Shown: positions 1 through 9,190, counted from the first letter of the stretch. The stretch: DNA of 64,000 nucleotides from Shewanella benthica (GCA_023284085.1 JAKVHY010000023.1:41818-105817), one strand, 5' to 3'. A program made the numbers and translations. Notes: generated by a model from the letters alone, not told the origin.

Positions 1-89
1 TCGCTGTTATCACCTGCGATCAGCGCATATTCATCGGGCACACTAAAATCTTCGGTCTGAACTCTGACAGCATTTAACTCAGTTGCCAC
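1..89 (-). CDS. moaE: Molybdopterin synthase catalytic subunit MoaE (N-terminal part, cut by window edge)
   Basis: Only the first 29 codons are inside the window. They read V/MATELNAVRVQTEDFSVPDE, a MoaE-like N-terminus, and they directly follow moaD. MoaE is the large subunit of MPT synthase and transfers sulfur from the MoaD C-terminal thiocarboxylate to precursor Z. The start is a GTG at 89; the ATG at 91, which overlaps the moaD stop (TAATG), meets a stop after five codons. The Shine-Dalgarno (GGAGG) lies in the last codons of moaD, so translation is probably coupled. The name rests mostly on context. Confidence 0.8.
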   Translation of the reverse strand, partial: MATELNAVRVQTEDFSVPDEYALIAGDNS

Positions 90-90
90 A

Positions 91-342
91 TTAACCTCCA
101 GTCACAGGAGGAAAGAAGGCAACCTCATCGCCGTCTTCAACTGGCGTGTCCCAGCTACTGATAGTCTGATTGACCGCCACCAATAACTTATCTGCGGCTA
201 ATACTTTACCCCATTTATCGTCTTTTTCGGCAAGCTGCGCACGCAAGCCTTCGGCAGTCACCGTCGACTCACTGGCTTCAACGGCAAGTTTACTCTGACC
301 TAATAGCTCACGAACCTGAGCAAAAAAAAGTACGTTTATCAT
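91..342 (-). CDS. moaD: Molybdopterin synthase sulfur carrier subunit MoaD
   Basis: 83 residues, the usual MoaD size, with a ubiquitin-like fold pattern and the diagnostic C-terminal PPVTGG. The terminal Gly-Gly is the site of adenylation and thiocarboxylation, and the sulfur is then donated to precursor Z in the MoaE complex. It lies 29 bp after moaC and abuts moaE, so it is part of one minus-strand moaA-moaC-moaD-moaE unit. No moaB is present in this unit. Confidence 0.95.
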   Translation of the reverse strand: MINVLFFAQVRELLGQSKLAVEASESTVTAEGLRAQLAEKDDKWGKVLAADKLLVAVNQTISSWDTPVEDGDEVAFFPPVTGG

Positions 343-371
343 CTTTAATATACCTTCAACAACTGAGCGAC

Positions 372-848
372 TTAAACCTTAAAATGACCCGACTTACCGC
401 CACGTTTTTCTAGCAAACGTGTCTGGGATATCACCATATCTTTCTGTACTGCTTTGCACATATCATAGATGGTCAGAGCCGCCACAGATGCCGCCGTTAA
501 GGCCTCCATCTCGACACCAGTTTTACCCGATAACTTACAAAGGCTGGTAATACGCACCCGGCTAAATTCAGGCTGAGCCTCGAGTTCGACTTCCACCTTA
601 GTCAACATCAGCGGATGACAGAGAGGAATAAGATCCGATGTTTTCTTCGCCGCTTGAATGCCAGCAATACGTGCGGTGGCGAACACATCACCCTTGTGGT
701 GACTGCCACTCATGATCATCTCAAGCGTCTCGGGCGCCATCTCTATATAGGCCTCGGCTCTCGCTTCTCTTTCAGTGACCGCTTTATCTGTCACATCAAC
801 CATATGGGCATTGCCATCGGCATTGATATGGGTAAATTCACTGCTCAT
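372..848 (-). CDS. moaC: Cyclic pyranopterin monophosphate synthase MoaC
   Basis: About 158 residues, the family length. The signature blocks are intact: LIPLCHPLMLTKVEVEL and GVEMEALTAASVAALTIYDM, which carry the active-site residues. With MoaA it converts GTP to cyclic pyranopterin monophosphate, the first step of molybdenum cofactor synthesis. The start was placed at the ATG at 848 (MSSEFTHINADGN), because the open frame extends nine codons further without family similarity; an AAGG sits upstream. It is separated from moaA by about 190 bp with no gene. Confidence 0.95.
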   Translation of the reverse strand: MSSEFTHINADGNAHMVDVTDKAVTEREARAEAYIEMAPETLEMIMSGSHHKGDVFATARIAGIQAAKKTSDLIPLCHPLMLTKVEVELEAQPEFSRVRITSLCKLSGKTGVEMEALTAASVAALTIYDMCKAVQKDMVISQTRLLEKRGGKSGHFKV

Positions 849-1041
849 TAGATTTAACCTTAATTTATTCGGCAATTACTTTTCATATGCATCACAGAAT
901 TAATACCATCCCATGCCTTACATATGACTATTATTTGATAATCACTTAAAAATGAATGTGGAAATTATATTTGAGGCCTGACACTCAGTATTACCGGACA
1001 TGATACGTCAGGTAATACCCCAACCAGGCTGCAACAGAGGA

Positions 1042-2022
1042 TTAGCCACCTATGGAGGCTAAGTGTTGAGTCACACCGGTAATGCCATCGTGAAGGAAAT
1101 GAGTCTCCTTCTTAGCGGCTAGCTGACCATGGAGTCGCTCGACCAACTCAGCCCTTTGATCTTGATGCTGTAACAGGTCTCTAAGATCGACACCGTTTTC
1201 GGTAAACAGACATAAGTGCAGCTTACCTTTTGCCGATACTCTCAAACGATTACAGCTGGCGCAGAAGTGATTATCGTAGGGCATGATCAAGCCGATGCGT
1301 CCCTTATGGTCGTCTCGACTGAAGTTTTGCGCGGGACCATCATCCGCCGCAGGTGTATCTAAGCTCCAGCCATCTTCGACCAAAGAGGTTCTGATATCGG
1401 CTCCGGCAAGATGGTGTGCCTTGAAATAATCACGACCTAAACCTGTCTCCATCAATTCGATGAAACGCAGATCTATGGGCGTGTTTTTAATCCAGTGCAG
1501 AAACCTTGGCAGATCTTTATCGTTTAATCCCTTGAGTAATACCGCATTGATTTTTACCCGTTCGAAACCGGCTTCGAGAGCGGCATCGATACCTCGCATC
1601 ACCTCATCAAACTTATTTTGACCCGTGATCTGATAAAACATACGGGGATCTAGACTGTCTATCGACACATTGATGCGCCTTAAACCGGCGTCATACCACT
1701 CTTTGGCATTCTTTTCCAAACGATAGCCGTTGGTTGTGGTTGCGATTGTCTTTATCTTGTCGTTATCGGCAACCACGCGAATGATATCGGTGAAGTCTTT
1801 ACGCATGGTGGGCTCACCACCTGTGATGCGGATCTTTTGCGTGCCGACTTCAGAGAATGCGCCGACCAGATTTTCTATTTCATTGAGTCCAATAAACTGA
1901 GCACGACCGTCGGGACGGTAGCCATCGGGGAGGCAATATGTGCATTTGAAATTGCAAACGTCGGTCACCGACAGTCGCAAATAGTGAAACCTTCGACCAA
2001 ATTTGTCTTGTAGTTGAGACAT
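1042..2022 (-). CDS. moaA: GTP 3',8-cyclase MoaA (radical SAM)
   Basis: About 326 residues with both iron-sulfur sites of the family: the N-terminal radical-SAM CNFKCTYC and the C-terminal set CASCNRLRVSAKG followed by LCLF, ending in the conserved Gly-Gly (SIGG). The glycine-rich ITGGEPTMR, which binds AdoMet, is present. It catalyses the radical rearrangement of GTP in molybdenum cofactor synthesis. The start MSQLQDKFGRRFHYLRLS at 2022 has a good AAGGTG Shine-Dalgarno; an earlier in-frame start at 2055 would overlap the riboswitch outlet. It is the first gene of the moa unit, so the riboswitch controls it directly. Confidence 0.96.
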   Translation of the reverse strand: MSQLQDKFGRRFHYLRLSVTDVCNFKCTYCLPDGYRPDGRAQFIGLNEIENLVGAFSEVGTQKIRITGGEPTMRKDFTDIIRVVADNDKIKTIATTTNGYRLEKNAKEWYDAGLRRINVSIDSLDPRMFYQITGQNKFDEVMRGIDAALEAGFERVKINAVLLKGLNDKDLPRFLHWIKNTPIDLRFIELMETGLGRDYFKAHHLAGADIRTSLVEDGWSLDTPAADDGPAQNFSRDDHKGRIGLIMPYDNHFCASCNRLRVSAKGKLHLCLFTENGVDLRDLLQHQDQRAELVERLHGQLAAKKETHFLHDGITGVTQHLASIGG

Positions 2023-2060
2023 GATCACCTTTCCAAGTTGGGGAGGTGTGGTCATTTCTT

Positions 2061-2144
2061 TTCACACCCCGGTGGCGTTATTGCCACGGCTTAGCGTCCG
2101 TATCTGATGACGTAGGACAAGAAGCTCGGAGAACCGTCAGTGAA
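2061..2144 (-). promoter_or_regulatory. Moco (molybdenum cofactor) riboswitch upstream of moaA
   Basis: On the minus strand the leader has the hallmarks of the Moco RNA motif: CTCCGAGC, then CCTACGTC, then GGACGCTAAGCC, then a short hairpin (GTGGC-AATAAC-GCCAC) and a closing stem where TTCAC (from 2144) pairs with GTGAA (2065-2061). It ends about 40 nt before the moaA start, close enough to control translation or early termination. The family binds Moco or a derivative and lowers moa expression when cofactor is plentiful. Recognised from memory of the motif; a covariance search was not run. Confidence 0.82.
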
Positions 2145-2223
2145 TAATTATAGGCTTGTTTGTCTTCATTCCCTAGTTTTTAAAGTGCATTTCTTGCTCA
2201 GGATCAACCAAGCGTTAACAATC

Positions 2224-2239
2224 TGTGACAGTGCTCACA
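2224..2239. promoter_or_regulatory. CRP-type operator (TGTGA-N6-TCACA)
   Basis: A perfect palindromic CRP core, TGTGACAGTGCTCACA, lies 80 bp upstream of the riboswitch 5' end and 130 bp upstream of ETF-QO, between the two divergent units. In Shewanella CRP is a main regulator of anaerobic respiration, so control of Moco synthesis from here is plausible. Which of the two promoters it serves cannot be told from sequence. Confidence 0.65.
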
Positions 2240-2368
2240 CCTCTTATTGAATCCGAGTAGACTTAAATCACTGTTTATTCTCTGTGCCATTACGTGAATT
2301 TAATGTAAGGTGGAGTTAACGATTAAAACACCCGTTTAACGGGGAAAAGTGACCTATGAGGTGAAGTG

Positions 2369-4018
2369 ATGGAACGCGAATCGATGGAATTCGATGTCGT
2401 CATTGTTGGAGCCGGCCCGGCCGGTTTAGCAACGGCATGTCGACTGATGCAGATATCCCATGACAGTGGCAACGAGCTTACTGTTTGCGTTGTTGAGAAA
2501 GGCTCCGAAGTCGGTGCTCATATTCTTTCAGGAGCGGTATTCGAACCCAAGGTACTCGGGGAACTATTCAGCAACTGGAAGGAAAGAGGCGCGCCACTCC
2601 ACACCCAGGTCACTGACGATGAAATCTACATGCTGAGTTCAGATCAGAACGCTCGTCTGATGCCTAACGCCCTAGTACCTAAAACCATGCATAACGATGG
2701 CAACTATATTATTAGTGTCGGCAACCTCTCCCGCTGGCTAGCCGAACGCGCCGAAGAGTTAGGCGTCGAGATATTTCCAGGCTTCCCCGCCAGTGAACTC
2801 CTATTCAATGAAGACAGTAGTGTCAAAGGCATCATAATCGGCGACATGGGCGTCGGCGCCGATGGTAAACCAAAAGACAGTTATGAGCCGGGCATGGAGC
2901 TACATGCTAAATACACCATATTCAGCGAAGGTTGCCGTGGTCACTTAGGTAAGCAATTGATCGAAAAGTATCATCTGGATAACGGTAAGACACCACAGCA
3001 CTACGGACTGGGCTTCAAGGAGATCTGGAAAGTACCCAGTGAACAACATGAGCTAGGTAAAGTGGTGCATACCGGTGGCTGGCCTCTCACCGACGGTTCA
3101 TCCGGCGGTGGCTTCCTCTATCATTTAGAGGATAACCAAATTGCCGTGGGCCTGATCGTTGACCTCAACTATAAAAATCCGCACCTGAGTCCTTTCGATG
3201 AGTTTCAGCGTTATAAGAAACATCCTGTGATAGCCAAGTATCTTCAAGGCGGTGAGCGCATCTCTTATGGTGCCAGAGCCATCACTAAGGGCGGCTTAAA
3301 TTCACTGCCTAAGATGACCTTCCCCGGTGGTCTCATCATAGGCTGTAACGCAGGGACCCTGAACTTCGCCAAGATTAAGGGCACTCACACGGCAATGAAG
3401 AGCGGCATGCTAGCGGCCGAAACCATAGCCCATGCCTTACAAGCTGGCGTCGAAGGCGGTAAAAATCTCGATTGTTATAGCGAACGCTTCGACAAGAGTT
3501 GGCTGCAGGCTGAACTATACAGTTCCCGCAATTTCGGTCCGGCTATGCACAAGTTCGGCACTTATTTAGGTGGGGCGTTTAACTTTATCGACCAAAACTG
3601 GTTTGGCGGTAAGTTCCCTATCACGTTAAGAGATGAGCAACCCGACTACGCACAGATGGCGGAAGTTGGTGCCTATAAGAAGATAGATTACCCTAAGCCA
3701 GATGGAAAACTCAGCTTCGATAAGCTGTCATCGGTTTACCTGTCTAATACCTTCCATGAGGAAGATCAGCTGTGCCATCTTCGCCTCAAAGATGAGCGAA
3801 TTCCTGTAGACATCAACCTGGTGAAATACGACGAACCAGCGCAGCGCTACTGCCCCGCCGGCGTCTATGAGATCGTCGAGGAGGAAGGTGAGAGCAAGTT
3901 CGTCATCAACGGACAAAACTGCATTCACTGCAAGACCTGTGATATTAAAGATCCGAGTCAAAATATCACTTGGGTTACCCCCGAGGGCGGCGGTGGTCCG
4001 AACTACCCTAATATGTAG
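2369..4018 (+). CDS. Electron transfer flavoprotein-ubiquinone oxidoreductase (ETF-QO)
   Basis: About 549 residues, full length. The N-terminus has the FAD dinucleotide fold VVIVGAGPAGLATACRL. The C-terminus has the [4Fe-4S] cysteines in YCPAGVYE and CIHCKTCDIKDP and ends in the family's GGGGPNYPNM. It passes electrons from reduced ETF (from acyl-CoA and amino-acid oxidation) to the quinone pool at the inner membrane. The ATG at 2369 is preferred because GAGGTG lies six bases before it; the GTG at 2366 and ATG at 2384 are alternatives. Monocistronic, with a terminator 15 bp after the stop. Confidence 0.96.
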   Translation: MERESMEFDVVIVGAGPAGLATACRLMQISHDSGNELTVCVVEKGSEVGAHILSGAVFEPKVLGELFSNWKERGAPLHTQVTDDEIYMLSSDQNARLMPNALVPKTMHNDGNYIISVGNLSRWLAERAEELGVEIFPGFPASELLFNEDSSVKGIIIGDMGVGADGKPKDSYEPGMELHAKYTIFSEGCRGHLGKQLIEKYHLDNGKTPQHYGLGFKEIWKVPSEQHELGKVVHTGGWPLTDGSSGGGFLYHLEDNQIAVGLIVDLNYKNPHLSPFDEFQRYKKHPVIAKYLQGGERISYGARAITKGGLNSLPKMTFPGGLIIGCNAGTLNFAKIKGTHTAMKSGMLAAETIAHALQAGVEGGKNLDCYSERFDKSWLQAELYSSRNFGPAMHKFGTYLGGAFNFIDQNWFGGKFPITLRDEQPDYAQMAEVGAYKKIDYPKPDGKLSFDKLSSVYLSNTFHEEDQLCHLRLKDERIPVDINLVKYDEPAQRYCPAGVYEIVEEEGESKFVINGQNCIHCKTCDIKDPSQNITWVTPEGGGGPNYPNM

Positions 4019-4029
4019 ATCTATAAACT

Positions 4030-4060
4030 AAAAAACGCGCCCGTTAATGGCGCGTTTTTG
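4030..4060 (+). terminator. Rho-independent terminator after ETF-QO
   Basis: AAAAACGCGCC - CGTTAAT - GGCGCGTTTTT: a 7-bp GC-rich stem (extended by A-T pairs) followed by a T-run, 12 bp after the ETF-QO stop. Confidence 0.9.
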
Positions 4061-4305
4061 GGTAAAGGTTGTAAAAAACAGGTTGCATAGAAGCTAAAAA
4101 ATAACCATAATCCCATCCCCTAATAAAAGCGTTATCTAAATAGACAAACGCTAAGTTTCTATCTGAAACTCATATCCTACAATACAAATCTAATCGAGCA
4201 AGCAAGCCTATGCTCAGTGTTAGATCCTTGGGTCACAAACCTAATGAAATTGACGCGATAGCTTTCGCTTCAATCTCAGACTAGTTGCGAAAAAAGAAAC
4301 TAAAT

Positions 4306-6204
4306 ATGCTTACTATCAAACAGAAGATATTACTGACGGTCACGTTAGCCGTGCTGTTATCCACCATACTCGTTGGTGTGCTGAGTCAACGCAGCGCTAA
4401 ACAAGTCATAGAACAGCGCATGTTGACCTCCGAACTGCCAAACATGATGCTGCAGATCCGCAATAAGGTTGAGCTAGATATCTCCACCTTGATGAATGCC
4501 GCCGAACAACTCGCCAACAGCCCTATGCTGATTCAATGGCTGGAAAATGACAGACCCGAAGCCGAAGAGCCTCTGGTAGTCAATCAGCTGAAGCAGATCA
4601 CCCGCCAGTATGATCTCGCGCAGGCCTCCTTCGCCGACAGGGATACAGGCGCCTACTACACCCAAGACGGTTTCCTCAGAGAGTTAACTCCAGGTCAAGA
4701 CGATTGGTTCTTCGATTATAAGAACAGCGGTCAAGAGCGTATGCTCAACGTGTTCACCGAAGCCAATGGCGAGGTAAAGCTGTTTATTAATTACCAACAG
4801 CCTTATGGACGTGGCTTAGTCGGACTGGCCAAGTCACTAGACGATATGGTTAGCCTGCTCAGTTCATTCAAGATTGAAAAGAGCGGCTTCGTCTATCTGG
4901 TCGACGCTAAGGGCGAGGTGAAACTGCATCAGAATACTCGCCATATCGGTAAAAACTTGAGTGGCATATACAATAATCAAGCGAACAACCTACTCAACCG
5001 CGATGAATTTAGCCTGACTAAAATTGAGCAGGACGGTCAAACCATCTTGGTTGCCAGCAGTTATATCCCCTCCATGGACTGGTATCTAATTGCCCAAGTA
5101 CCACAAAACGAAGTCTTCGCCATGCTCGAAGAGTCTGCCTATCAGATCCTGATCTGGAGCCTGATAGTCTCTATCATACTCATCTCTCTGGCAGTCTTAG
5201 TCGCTAGCTCAATAAGCCAGCCAATAGCTAAAGTCGCCATCATGCTACAGGATATTGGTGAAGGTGAAGGCGATCTGCGTCAGCGTCTCCCCGTTAAGGG
5301 TAATGATGAACTGGCTAAATTAGCCATGGGATTCAACAGCTTCATTAGCAAAATCCAGGCATCTATTATCGAAGTCGGGGAAACCAGCGAGCAACTGAGC
5401 CAGTCGGCAAAAGATGTCGCCAATCAGGCACAACAAACGCTGTCCGATAGCCAGCAGCAGAAAGATCAGACCATGATGGTTGTTACCGCCATCAACGAGA
5501 TGGGTGCCACAGTCAATGAGATTGCAGGCAATGCGGCCCTGGCAGCCGATACAGCCAGAAATGCCGACGCTCAGTCTAATACAGGCCAAGAAGTGGTGAC
5601 TCGCGCTCGTGATACCATCAATCTTCTTTCAGATGACGTTGAACAGGTTGGTGAAGTCATCGAGTCTCTGGCCACACACACTAAGTCTATCGAAAGTATT
5701 CTTGATGTTATTCGTGCAGTTTCCGACCAAACCAACTTGTTGGCACTCAATGCAGCCATTGAGGCCGCAAGGGCCGGTGAAGCGGGTCGCGGTTTTGCCG
5801 TCGTTGCCGATGAAGTAAGAAATCTCGCTTCCCGCACTGCAACTTCGACGAATGAAGTCCAGATCATGATTGATAAATTACAGACAGAAGCGACTCGTGC
5901 TGTCGAGGCTATGGCCCAGAGTAGAGCTCGCTCTCAGGAAGGTGTCACCGCCGTCGACGAAGCCAGCCAATCACTGACAGGCATAAGCGAGCAGATAGGG
6001 CATATTACCGATATGAATATTCAAGTGGCTGCGGCAACGGAAGAGCAATCGACGGTAGTGGAAGATATCAATCGTAATGTCACCGAGATCAACGATATCA
6101 CTCAGAGAACCTCCGATACCGCCCATGCGGCTGCACAAGCGAGCCAAGCTTTGAATCAGTTGGCGAGCCGATTAGATACGTTAGTGGCAGGATTTAAGGT
6201 TTAG
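4306..6204 (+). CDS. Methyl-accepting chemotaxis protein with dCache sensor
   Basis: 632 residues from ATG 4306 (MLTIKQKILLTVTLAV). Order: TM1 at about residues 5-28, a large periplasmic double-Cache-type domain to about 278 (YYTQDGF, FVYLVDAKGEVKLH, WYLIAQVP), TM2 at about 280-303, HAMP, then a coiled-coil signalling domain with the conserved hairpin tip DQTNLLALNAAIEAARAG at about 475-490. It senses a small periplasmic ligand, unknown here, and signals to CheA/CheW. There is no C-terminal CheR pentapeptide. An in-frame TTG at 4285 is a less likely start. It stands alone, with a CTAG-repeat hairpin just after the stop. Confidence 0.94.
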   Translation: MLTIKQKILLTVTLAVLLSTILVGVLSQRSAKQVIEQRMLTSELPNMMLQIRNKVELDISTLMNAAEQLANSPMLIQWLENDRPEAEEPLVVNQLKQITRQYDLAQASFADRDTGAYYTQDGFLRELTPGQDDWFFDYKNSGQERMLNVFTEANGEVKLFINYQQPYGRGLVGLAKSLDDMVSLLSSFKIEKSGFVYLVDAKGEVKLHQNTRHIGKNLSGIYNNQANNLLNRDEFSLTKIEQDGQTILVASSYIPSMDWYLIAQVPQNEVFAMLEESAYQILIWSLIVSIILISLAVLVASSISQPIAKVAIMLQDIGEGEGDLRQRLPVKGNDELAKLAMGFNSFISKIQASIIEVGETSEQLSQSAKDVANQAQQTLSDSQQQKDQTMMVVTAINEMGATVNEIAGNAALAADTARNADAQSNTGQEVVTRARDTINLLSDDVEQVGEVIESLATHTKSIESILDVIRAVSDQTNLLALNAAIEAARAGEAGRGFAVVADEVRNLASRTATSTNEVQIMIDKLQTEATRAVEAMAQSRARSQEGVTAVDEASQSLTGISEQIGHITDMNIQVAAATEEQSTVVEDINRNVTEINDITQRTSDTAHAAAQASQALNQLASRLDTLVAGFKV

Positions 6205-6213
6205 GAAGACTTG

Positions 6214-6248
6214 AGTTCCTAGGTTCTAGTTTCTAGAACCTAGGAACT
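6214..6248. repeat. CTAG-repeat hairpin (perfect 16-bp inverted repeat)
   Basis: AGTTCCTAGGTTCTAG, loop TTT, CTAGAACCTAGGAACT: the arms match perfectly. It starts 9 bp after the chemoreceptor stop, so it may act as a terminator, although the T-rich tail (GGCTTTT) is weak. It belongs to the dispersed CTAG repeat family of this window (see 9306, 13659, 18812, 19170, 30414, 44791, 47713, 50636, 50707, 54844). Confidence 0.85.
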
Positions 6249-6271
6249 TGGCTTTTAATAGTTTAACTCAC

Positions 6272-6649
6272 TTATATTCGTGGTTTTATGAAGGTGATCG
6301 ACAAGGGATACTTATAACTGATCCCTTCACTGGCCTTCATGGCCGCAATAATCGTTAGCACGATATCCACTATCGCCAGCAGTCCAATCAGAATGAAACC
6401 AATACCGACAAGCATCAGCACACAACTTATCATCACCCAGATGATCATACTAATCTTAAAGTTCAAACAGTTACGACCACATTCATCGACAAATGGAATC
6501 TCATCACGCTTCATCAACCAGACAATAAGCGGCCCGAGTATGCTGCCAAATGGAATCAAATAGCCCACAAAGCTAGCCACCTGTACCAAGATACCCATGT
6601 TCATCTCATCTCTGGTGAGCCCTTGTACTTCTTCTGTTTGCTCTGTCAC
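6272..6649 (-). CDS. DUF4870 (Tic20-like) small membrane protein
   Basis: About 125 residues with three to four hydrophobic helices and the DUF4870 pattern: a first helix ending near SILGPLIVWLMKRDEIPFVD, then a conserved NCLNFKISMIIW, then GILLAIVD-like hydrophobics ending with a short KYPLSI. Function unknown in bacteria; it sits in the inner membrane. The GTG at 6649 is chosen because AAGGAG lies 8 bp before it; an upstream start at 6673 is possible. No operon partner is obvious. Confidence 0.8.
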   Translation of the reverse strand: MTEQTEEVQGLTRDEMNMGILVQVASFVGYLIPFGSILGPLIVWLMKRDEIPFVDECGRNCLNFKISMIIWVMISCVLMLVGIGFILIGLLAIVDIVLTIIAAMKASEGISYKYPLSITFIKPRI

Positions 6650-6717
6650 TCGCTTCTCTCCTTGAAATATCACATTAATAACACGTTTCTGACTAAGTCT
6701 AACTGCTTACGCTAGCC

Positions 6718-7410
6718 CTACACAGGGCCGAAGAGGCGCATCTGCCAATTTTCAATTTTTTGATTGTCTAATCGCCTATGTAAGCTATTAACCCAAGAAG
6801 CGGCAAGACCTTCACAGGAAGCCAGACGATCATAGCTTTGGGCATCGAATTCGGTAGTAAAATAGATTTTCATCGCATCTCGCACACTGATATCGGTGCG
6901 GCGCTCTTTCAAATAGACACTCGCATCTTGGGTGATCTCGCCGGCTTTAACGACACGATAAAACCAGCCACACAAACCACTTGTCTGCATGGCTAAGGCA
7001 AATTCTTTATGACCAAATTGGGTATTTAACTTGAAGCAAGGCGATCTTGGCTGGGTGACCTCTAGCTCCACCTCACCTATGGATATGATGTCGCCGATAT
7101 TGACCTGAGTCTCATCCAACCCCACGGTACTGATGTTCTCACCCATGGCTGGCGCATCTTTAAAACCAGCCATCATGTCCCAGCGACGATACTGGCCATA
7201 ATGCTCCCGGGGAAAGTGATGCAGCACTCTGTCTAAGCCGCCATGATGCTTAGGATCGGCCTGAGCATCCCCCATGATGCGATCGATTTCGACCCACAGC
7301 GAGGCTGAAGACTTTTTATGGGATATGCCACTGAAGACCCCCGTGGCATCACTTACCTCTTCACCCAGATAGAGGCCAGACAAACGTTTAACCAGCAATT
7401 TTGCCGACAT
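6718..7410 (-). CDS. MOSC domain protein, YiiM-like
   Basis: 230 residues with the MOSC core and the C-terminal three-helix extension of YiiM (about 224 residues in E. coli). The proposed Moco-sulfur cysteine is in PRSPCFKLNTQFG, followed by LCGWFYRVVKAGEI. YiiM-type enzymes are molybdenum-dependent reductases of N-hydroxylated compounds such as 6-hydroxylaminopurine. This is a further Mo user close to moa, but it is not in an operon with it. The name is by family resemblance; substrate not predicted. Confidence 0.85.
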   Translation of the reverse strand: MSAKLLVKRLSGLYLGEEVSDATGVFSGISHKKSSASLWVEIDRIMGDAQADPKHHGGLDRVLHHFPREHYGQYRRWDMMAGFKDAPAMGENISTVGLDETQVNIGDIISIGEVELEVTQPRSPCFKLNTQFGHKEFALAMQTSGLCGWFYRVVKAGEITQDASVYLKERRTDISVRDAMKIYFTTEFDAQSYDRLASCEGLAASWVNSLHRRLDNQKIENWQMRLFGPV

Positions 7411-7499
7411 CCAAGTGATCCTTTATATCGAATAGTAAGTTCAGTAGGCTAATACAAATCTGAACCAGAGGCTATCGAGATCTTTCTCTGGCTTCCATG

Positions 7500-8957
7500 C
7501 TACTGAGATAACACCACGCGATCCCTGCCACACTCTTTGGCCTGATACAGGGCAACATCGACGCGATTTATCATCTCGGCAGGGGTTTCATTGGGCTTAT
7601 ACTCGGCGACACCTAGACTCACGGTAACGCTCAGCTCATACTCATTCACCCTGATCTTCCGCTGAGCTATGGTATCTCGTATACGCTCGGCAATATCCGC
7701 CCCATGGCTCAACTCGATATTAGGCAACAGCAGCAGAAACTCCTCCCCGCCCCAACGACAGACAATATCATGCTCTCGTAACTGATTTCTCAGTATGTTA
7801 GTCACCGTTTTTATCACCAGATCACCGATACCATGACCATAATTATCATTCACCCTTTTGAAGTTATCTATATCCAACAGCACTATCGAGACACTAGTCT
7901 GGTTTTCACTGGCTTCAATAAGTGCCTTATCGAAATACTCTTCAAACACCTGACGATTCGCGGCTCCGGTTAATTTATCCGTCGAGGCCATATGCTCTAA
8001 TTTTCGTTGATAGCGGCCTAAGGTCAGGTTAGCGACGAACAAAATCCCGATAGTGACGAGGAAGCTAATGAGTAAGTTTCCCCAGAAAGTCGTCAATAAC
8101 TTACGCTCACTCTCCACCTCCTCCTGCTCAACGATGAGATACCACTTAAATTCAGGTACTAAACGGCTATTGATATACACAGTCTTACCGTCTCTGACAT
8201 AGGAGAGAGAGGCGCTGGGGCTGGTTAAAATCCGCGTCGCCAGTTTATCTAACCCCGGCGTGTCTTGCAGTGTCTGGCTCCCGGTGAAATGGTCTCCATT
8301 GAGAGTAACCTTGCCCTCTCTATTGACGAAGAAAACATGACGGTTATATCTTTTCTGATAAAGCTCTACCAGTTTCTTCACCTTCTCCACGGCTAAACCG
8401 ACCCCAGTAACACCGATAAAGTTACCGTCAAAATCAAACACTTTATAATTCACATAAACCACGATACGCTTCTTATCCGCCGAATCGGGATCGATATTGA
8501 TCTCGTAAAGTTCAGACTCTGGCAGAGACCGGACACGAAAATACCAAGCATCTTCGGGATCAGTATCTTGGATCTGTTTCAAAATGCCAGTGGAGTGATA
8601 ATAATTTCTGCTCTTCTCGGAGATAAAAAAACTGGTCACTGTATCGTATTTACCTTGGATCTCGCGTAAATACCGGATCAGCTTTTGCGGGTCTTGTTCC
8701 GCATCCAGAGTCCAGTCGCGAACGAAGGTATCTTGTGCCATCAGCGAAGAAATAAAGATGGGTCGCAGCAGATCTTGCTGAATTTCGGAATAGATGTTGT
8801 CACTGGTAAGCGGCAAGGTATTCTCTTCGATCTGCTCACTGAGGGAGTCATGGGCGACGCGGTAACTGATACTGCTAGTTAACAGAAACGCACTCAAGAG
8901 TAGGATCGACAGGATCCAAGTGAACTTCTTCTTATCATTCCAAACGGTATTACCCAT
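7500..8957 (-). CDS. Diguanylate cyclase with periplasmic dCache domain
   Basis: About 485 residues from ATG 8957 (MGNTVWNDKKK). TM1 lies near residues 10-30, a Cache-type periplasmic domain follows (NYYHSTGILKQI, VIGVTGVGLAVEK-like region), TM2 near 280-305, then a GGDEF domain with DIDNFKRVNDNYGH and an active GGEEF. The inhibitory site RxxD (REHD) stands five residues before GGEEF, so product feedback by c-di-GMP is expected. It makes c-di-GMP from GTP in response to a periplasmic signal. An earlier in-frame start lies at 8978; the upstream Shine-Dalgarno is weak for both. Confidence 0.93.
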   Translation of the reverse strand: MGNTVWNDKKKFTWILSILLLSAFLLTSSISYRVAHDSLSEQIEENTLPLTSDNIYSEIQQDLLRPIFISSLMAQDTFVRDWTLDAEQDPQKLIRYLREIQGKYDTVTSFFISEKSRNYYHSTGILKQIQDTDPEDAWYFRVRSLPESELYEINIDPDSADKKRIVVYVNYKVFDFDGNFIGVTGVGLAVEKVKKLVELYQKRYNRHVFFVNREGKVTLNGDHFTGSQTLQDTPGLDKLATRILTSPSASLSYVRDGKTVYINSRLVPEFKWYLIVEQEEVESERKLLTTFWGNLLISFLVTIGILFVANLTLGRYQRKLEHMASTDKLTGAANRQVFEEYFDKALIEASENQTSVSIVLLDIDNFKRVNDNYGHGIGDLVIKTVTNILRNQLREHDIVCRWGGEEFLLLLPNIELSHGADIAERIRDTIAQRKIRVNEYELSVTVSLGVAEYKPNETPAEMINRVDVALYQAKECGRDRVVLSQ

Positions 8958-9159
8958 ATGTCTACATCCAGTTGTCACAGGTTCAGACGATTTAAAAGCA
9001 CAAATGTAACGACAATGTAAATATTAACCTAAAAATGGGCTAGATGGCAGTAAATAAACCCTAAAAATGAAGAGCATAGAATTCGATATGAGTATGCTTA
9101 GCATTAATGAATAGAGATAAATAGAGAGCAATAGCGATAAGGCCAAGCTGACGGAAGAT

Positions 9160-9190
9160 AAAAAAATGCCCTGCTGGGGGGCAGGGCAAA
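9160..9190 (-). terminator. Rho-independent terminator downstream of the PfkB kinase
   Basis: On the minus strand TTTGCCCTGC-CCCCCA-GCAGGGCA is followed by TTTTTT: an 8-bp GC-rich stem with a T-run. It lies 160 bp after the PfkB stop, with a CTAG repeat between. Confidence 0.88.

Noticed and set aside
6214..6248. Insertion-sequence ends at the CTAG hairpin
   Set aside because: There is no transposase and no target duplication; the arms are part of the dispersed CTAG family.
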